Shown: piece by piece, positions 60,632 to 64,000 of the stretch | Numbering within the stretch: position 1 is the stretch's first letter | How the letters are laid out: the number at the start of each line of letters is the position of its first letter | Source of the DNA: an uncultured Erysipelotrichaceae bacterium | Lineage (GTDB): Bacteria > Bacillota_I > Bacilli_A > Erysipelotrichales > Erysipelotrichaceae | Length of the DNA stretch: 64,000 nt | NCBI GenBank assembly: GCA_934725085.1 | Contig: CAKVAL010000002.1 | Location: forward strand, 1 to 64,000 | Direction of reading: 5' to 3' | Made by a program: the position numbers and the translations under genes | The notes under the pieces: generated by a model | Database searches by the model: none | Told to the model about the DNA's origin: nothing | Seen by the model: only the letters and a program-made list of their open reading frames with translations

Positions 60632-62588
60632 AAAATTTATTATTACTGTTACTGTAGTTTATTTATTATTATTATTAACGCTTGTTGTTAATTATTTTAT
60701 TTACCAAAAGCTTAATGTTTTGGCTGTTTCAATCGTTCTATTTTCTTTAGCTGTAACGATTGCGACGTACTATTATTTTTCAATTAATCATCGCCAAATC
60801 ACCGGTGATATTGAGACTAATCTTTCTTCTTCAATGACAGAGGCTTTAAAGCTAAGTCGTATTGGTATTCTTGTTTATAATGAAGATTATGAAATAACAT
60901 GGTTATCTTCATTGTTCAATGAAAAAGATATTAATCATGTTGGTGATAAGATTCTTGTTTGGTTGCCTGAACTTAGAGACTTATTAAGTGGTAAGATAGC
61001 CAAGACAATTGTTGTGATTAATGATGATAAGTATGAAGTAAGTAAGAAAGATGATGCCTATGTCTTATTCTTCAATGATATTTCTAGAGAGTATGATTTA
61101 GAGAATGAGGTTAATAATAATGCCTATGTTTTGGGTATTGTGAATTTTGATAACTATGATGAATTAACTTTGAATGAAAATGATATTTCTTTTATTAATA
61201 CCAATATTAAAGTAGCTGTTGTTGAATACTTTAGGAAGTATGGTATTGTTTATAAGACTTTAAGAAATAATCGTTTGTTGCTGATTTTAAATAATTCTAT
61301 TTATAAAAGATTGTTAGACGATCGTTTTTCTATTTTGAATACCGTTAGAAGAGAATCTAAGAATGGTGGTGTGGATGTTACTTTATCAATGTCTTTTGCC
61401 TATGGCAGTTATGATTTGATTGAATTAGATAAAGAGGCAACAAGTTTGATGGAAATTGCTCAAACAAGAGGTGGTGACCAGGTTGTCTCAAGAGAGATTG
61501 GTAAGGAAGCTAATTTCTATGGTGGTTCTTCAGAAGCTAAGGAAAGAGCTAGTAGAGTTAAGGTAAGAGTTGTTGCCAATACGGTTAGAAATCTAATTAA
61601 TGGTGCTAGTAATGTTATTATCGTAGGACATAAGGATGCTGATGCGGACTGTATTGGCGCTGCTTTGACTATGAGTTATATTGTTTCTACTTTGGGTAAG
61701 AAGGCTTATGTAGTTACAAGAACTGGTGGTGTGGAGACGATGATTAAGGATGTTATGGATAAGTATGGTAGCTTATTGAGTTCACGTCATAACTTCATTT
61801 CTGAATCAGAGGGTTTGTCTTTAATGGATGAAGAAACTTTGGTTATCATGGTCGATCATCATTCTTTGTCTTTATGTAATAGCCCTAATATTTTAAAAGA
61901 ATCTAAGAAGAATGTGATAATTGACCATCATCGTCGTAGTGCTGATTTGGATGTTGATGCCTTGTTTATATACATTGAGGCTGGTGCTAGTTCTACGGTT
62001 GAGATGAGTGTTGAAATGTTGCCGTATTTCTCTAGAAACTTAGATATTTCAAAGGAAGAGGCTAACATCTTATATATTGGTTTGTTGATTGATACTAATC
62101 ATTTTAGAAATCGTAGTGATTCAAGAACTTTTGATGTTGCAAAGACTATTAAACAATTGGGTGCTAATTCAAATGAGTGTGAAATCTTGATTGAGGAGCC
62201 TTATGATATGTCTAAGAAGAGATATGAAATTATCGCCAATGGCAAGAAGTATCATGACAATATTATGATTGCTTATATGGGTGATAATGATATATATCCT
62301 CGTTCTATTGCTTCTCAAGCAGTTGATAGAATGGTTGAGATTAAGGAAATTAATGCGGCCTTTGTCTTATGCAAGATTAATAAAGATGAGGTGGCAATTT
62401 CAGCTAGAAGTGATGGTAATATCAATGTACAACTTATCTTAGAGAAGATGGGTGGTGGTGGCCATTTGACAGCTGCTGGTATGCAGGTTAGGGATGGTTC
62501 ATTAAGTGATATGTATGCTAATTTGGTAAAATGTATAGATGAATATTTAGAAAGTGTGGAAGAAGATGAAAGTAATTCTATTGAGTGA
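60618..62588 (+). CDS. gdpP: Cyclic-di-AMP phosphodiesterase GdpP
   Basis: A 656-aa membrane enzyme that cleaves c-di-AMP to pApA. Two N-terminal helices (about 8-52) precede a PAS-like domain (about 75-160), a degenerate GGDEF domain (about 170-300) and a DHH/DHHA1 catalytic part. Metal-binding motifs are VGHKDADADCIGAA (about residue 345), MVDHHSLSL, IDHHRRSAD and the late GGGGHLTAAG. In Bacillota it tunes potassium and osmolyte balance and beta-lactam tolerance. It overlaps both neighbours. Confidence 0.95.
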   Translation: MKKNRKFIITVTVVYLLLLLTLVVNYFIYQKLNVLAVSIVLFSLAVTIATYYYFSINHRQITGDIETNLSSSMTEALKLSRIGILVYNEDYEITWLSSLFNEKDINHVGDKILVWLPELRDLLSGKIAKTIVVINDDKYEVSKKDDAYVLFFNDISREYDLENEVNNNAYVLGIVNFDNYDELTLNENDISFINTNIKVAVVEYFRKYGIVYKTLRNNRLLLILNNSIYKRLLDDRFSILNTVRRESKNGGVDVTLSMSFAYGSYDLIELDKEATSLMEIAQTRGGDQVVSREIGKEANFYGGSSEAKERASRVKVRVVANTVRNLINGASNVIIVGHKDADADCIGAALTMSYIVSTLGKKAYVVTRTGGVETMIKDVMDKYGSLLSSRHNFISESEGLSLMDEETLVIMVDHHSLSLCNSPNILKESKKNVIIDHHRRSADLDVDALFIYIEAGASSTVEMSVEMLPYFSRNLDISKEEANILYIGLLIDTNHFRNRSDSRTFDVAKTIKQLGANSNECEILIEEPYDMSKKRYEIIANGKKYHDNIMIAYMGDNDIYPRSIASQAVDRMVEIKEINAAFVLCKINKDEVAISARSDGNINVQLILEKMGGGGHLTAAGMQVRDGSLSDMYANLVKCIDEYLESVEEDESNSIE

Positions 62589-63006
62589 TGTAAAAAAAGT
62601 TGGTAAGAAGGGTGAAGTTAAGGAAGTTTCTGATGGTTATGCAAGAAATTTCTTGATCGCTAGAGGTTTGGCTGTTGTTGCTAGTGAGGGTGCTAATAAG
62701 GTTTTAGCTAAACAAAATGAAGAAAAGGCTAAGGAAGATGAAACAAATAGACAAGCAGCTTTAGCTTTAAAGGAAAAACTTGAGGCAATGGAATTTGATT
62801 TCAAAGTTAAGGCTAATAATGGTCATGTTTCTGGTTCTGTTTCTACTAAGGAAATTTGCGATGAATTAAAGAAGCATGGTATTGAAGTAGATAAGCGTAA
62901 GTTTATTGACAAGGATCCAGTTAAGACCCTAGGTTTTTCACATGTTAAGGTTGAATTATATAAGGGTGTAGTAGGTACAATTAGAGTTAAGTTAGTTGAG
63001 GAATAA
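62566..63006 (+). CDS. rplI: 50S ribosomal protein L9
   Basis: A 146-aa ribosomal protein. The N-terminal RNA-binding domain has MKVILLSDVKKVGKKGEV and GYARNFLIARGLA, then a long connecting helix and a C-terminal domain (GSVSTKEICDELKK). The ATG at 62566 gives the standard MKVILL start. It overlaps gdpP by 23 nt and lies 1 nt before dnaB. Confidence 0.96.
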   Translation: MKVILLSDVKKVGKKGEVKEVSDGYARNFLIARGLAVVASEGANKVLAKQNEEKAKEDETNRQAALALKEKLEAMEFDFKVKANNGHVSGSVSTKEICDELKKHGIEVDKRKFIDKDPVKTLGFSHVKVELYKGVVGTIRVKLVEE

Positions 63007-63007
63007 G

Positions 63008-64000
63008 ATGAGTCAAAAAACAATTCCCTATAGTCTTGAAGCAGAACAATCACTTCTAGGTAATATATTAGTTTTCAAAAATACAATTAGAGAATGTATT
63101 GAGGCTGATGTAACAAGTGATGATTTTTACTTGGATAAGCATCGTCGCATTTATAATATTTGTTCAAGTATGTTTGAAAATAGGGAGACTATCGATACTA
63201 TTTCTTTGGGTAATAAGTTAAGAGACTATAACTATCTTGATACGATTGGTGGTCTTGATTATTTATTGAGTTTGACTGATTCAACAATTGATCGTACTAA
63301 TACTAAGGAATATATTCGTATTATTAAGAATAAGTCACTAGCAAGACGTATTATTAAGGCTGGTGAGGAAATTGCTAGTGATGGTTATGATGGTCAAGCT
63401 AGCATTGATACGGTTTTAGAGAATGCTGAGAAGAAGATTTTAGATATTACAAGAAGTAGAACGGATTCTGAATTTAAGCCTGGTAGTGAGGTTTTTGAGG
63501 CTGCGGTTAAAAAAATTGAGGCAATAGAGAAGGCTGGTTCTACTATAACTGGTGTTAAGACTCGCTTTTCTCAATTAGATTCAATGACAGCAGGTCTTCA
63601 AAAGAGTGACATGATTATCTTAGCGGCTCGTCCAAGTATGGGTAAATCTGCTTTGGCTTTAAATATTGCGCTAAATTCAGCTATGGTTTCAAGTGGTGCT
63701 TGTGCTATATTTTCGCTTGAAATGCCATGTGAACAGTTGGCTAATCGTATGTTGTCTGCTAAGGCTAAGGTTGATGGCCAAAAGATTAGAAAAGGTCAAT
63801 TGAATGAGGCTGAGTGGATTAAGATTAAAGAAGCAGAACAGGAATTAAAACGTCAAAAGATTTTCTTTGATGATACTCCTGGTATTAAGATTTCTGATAT
63901 GAATGCGAAGTGCCGTAAGCTTAAAGAGGATTATGGTTTATATTTGATTATTATCGACTATATTCAGTTAATCCAATCAAATACTAAGTCTGAGTCAAGA
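63008..64000 (+). CDS. dnaB: Replicative DNA helicase (partial, runs off the window)
   Basis: The first 331 residues of DnaB (DnaC in Bacillus), open at the window end. The N-terminal primase-interacting domain begins IPYSLEAEQSLLGN, and a linker is followed by the RecA-like motor with Walker A AARPSMGKSALAL (about residue 210), IFSLEMP, and Walker B YLIIIDYIQLI. The gene follows rplI by 1 nt, the standard rplI-dnaB order. Confidence 0.97.
   Translation, partial: MSQKTIPYSLEAEQSLLGNILVFKNTIRECIEADVTSDDFYLDKHRRIYNICSSMFENRETIDTISLGNKLRDYNYLDTIGGLDYLLSLTDSTIDRTNTKEYIRIIKNKSLARRIIKAGEEIASDGYDGQASIDTVLENAEKKILDITRSRTDSEFKPGSEVFEAAVKKIEAIEKAGSTITGVKTRFSQLDSMTAGLQKSDMIILAARPSMGKSALALNIALNSAMVSSGACAIFSLEMPCEQLANRMLSAKAKVDGQKIRKGQLNEAEWIKIKEAEQELKRQKIFFDDTPGIKISDMNAKCRKLKEDYGLYLIIIDYIQLIQSNTKSESR

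Noticed and set aside
1..64000. CRISPR array
   Set aside because: No regularly spaced direct repeats with unique spacers were seen; the only short tandem repeats are inside coding genes.

Overview
The window is 64 kb of low-GC, gene-dense bacterial chromosome. The conserved blocks (rpsF-ssb-rpsR, yybS-gdpP-rplI-dnaB, rpoE, ezrA, a NifS-like gene with thiI, rqcH/gmk), Gram-positive Shine-Dalgarno sites, a T-box, a mannose-family PTS with a LevR-type regulator and a type VII secretion ATPase all point to Bacillota. Erysipelotrichia or a relative is my guess; there is no 16S here to settle it.

Layout. 0-0.5 kb: tRNA-Ser, -Gly, -Asp. 0.5-12 kb: housekeeping and hypothetical genes (M18 aminopeptidase, putative glycoside hydrolase, hybrid histidine kinase, RNA polymerase delta, ispF, two MATE exporters, two HAD phosphatases). 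12.1-15.05 kb: a T-box leader and a three-gene ABC importer. 15.1-23.7 kb: a horizontally acquired-looking restriction-modification island with an HTH regulator, a PLD-nuclease/SNF2 helicase, a large adenine methyltransferase, an orphan half specificity domain, an inverted silent specificity cassette and a serine invertase. 23.9-34.75 kb: a compact type VII secretion-like locus (two WXG100 proteins, a lipoprotein, an EssC ATPase, a small ubiquitin-like candidate, small duplicated proteins, a membrane protein and a cell-wall glucosaminidase). 34.8-44.3 kb: core genes (rqcH, gmk, rpsD with its leader, ezrA, nifS-like/thiI, M24 peptidase, metallophosphoesterase). 44.4-53.2 kb: a sugar operon (LevR-like regulator, mannose-family PTS, sugar epimerase, two fructose-6-phosphate aldolase paralogues, GldA-like dehydrogenase) flanked on both sides by copies of a small-RNA-like element. 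53.2-64 kb: core genes (YtqA/YtqB pair, tRNA-Gln, a two-component system, rlmA, rpsF-ssb-rpsR, yybS-gdpP-rplI-dnaB; dnaB runs off the window).

Most notable. (1) The methyltransferase carries an invertible target-recognition domain. A 108-bp imperfect inverted repeat joins the expressed gene to a silent cassette, and a second, inner 18-bp inverted repeat could shuffle half-domains. A serine invertase gene sits beside the cassette. This looks like a phase-variable, ATP-dependent restriction system. (2) Twin homologous small-RNA candidates with a UCCCCUAA motif bracket the PTS operon. (3) The PTS operon implies a route from an imported ketose phosphate through fructose 6-phosphate to dihydroxyacetone and glyceraldehyde 3-phosphate. 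(4) At least eleven genes have a -10 box only 6-8 nt upstream of the start codon and no Shine-Dalgarno, which suggests frequent leaderless transcription. (5) The T-box in front of the TrpX-like importer reads best as a phenylalanine sensor.

All calls rest on reading the sequence and knowledge of families; no searches were run.
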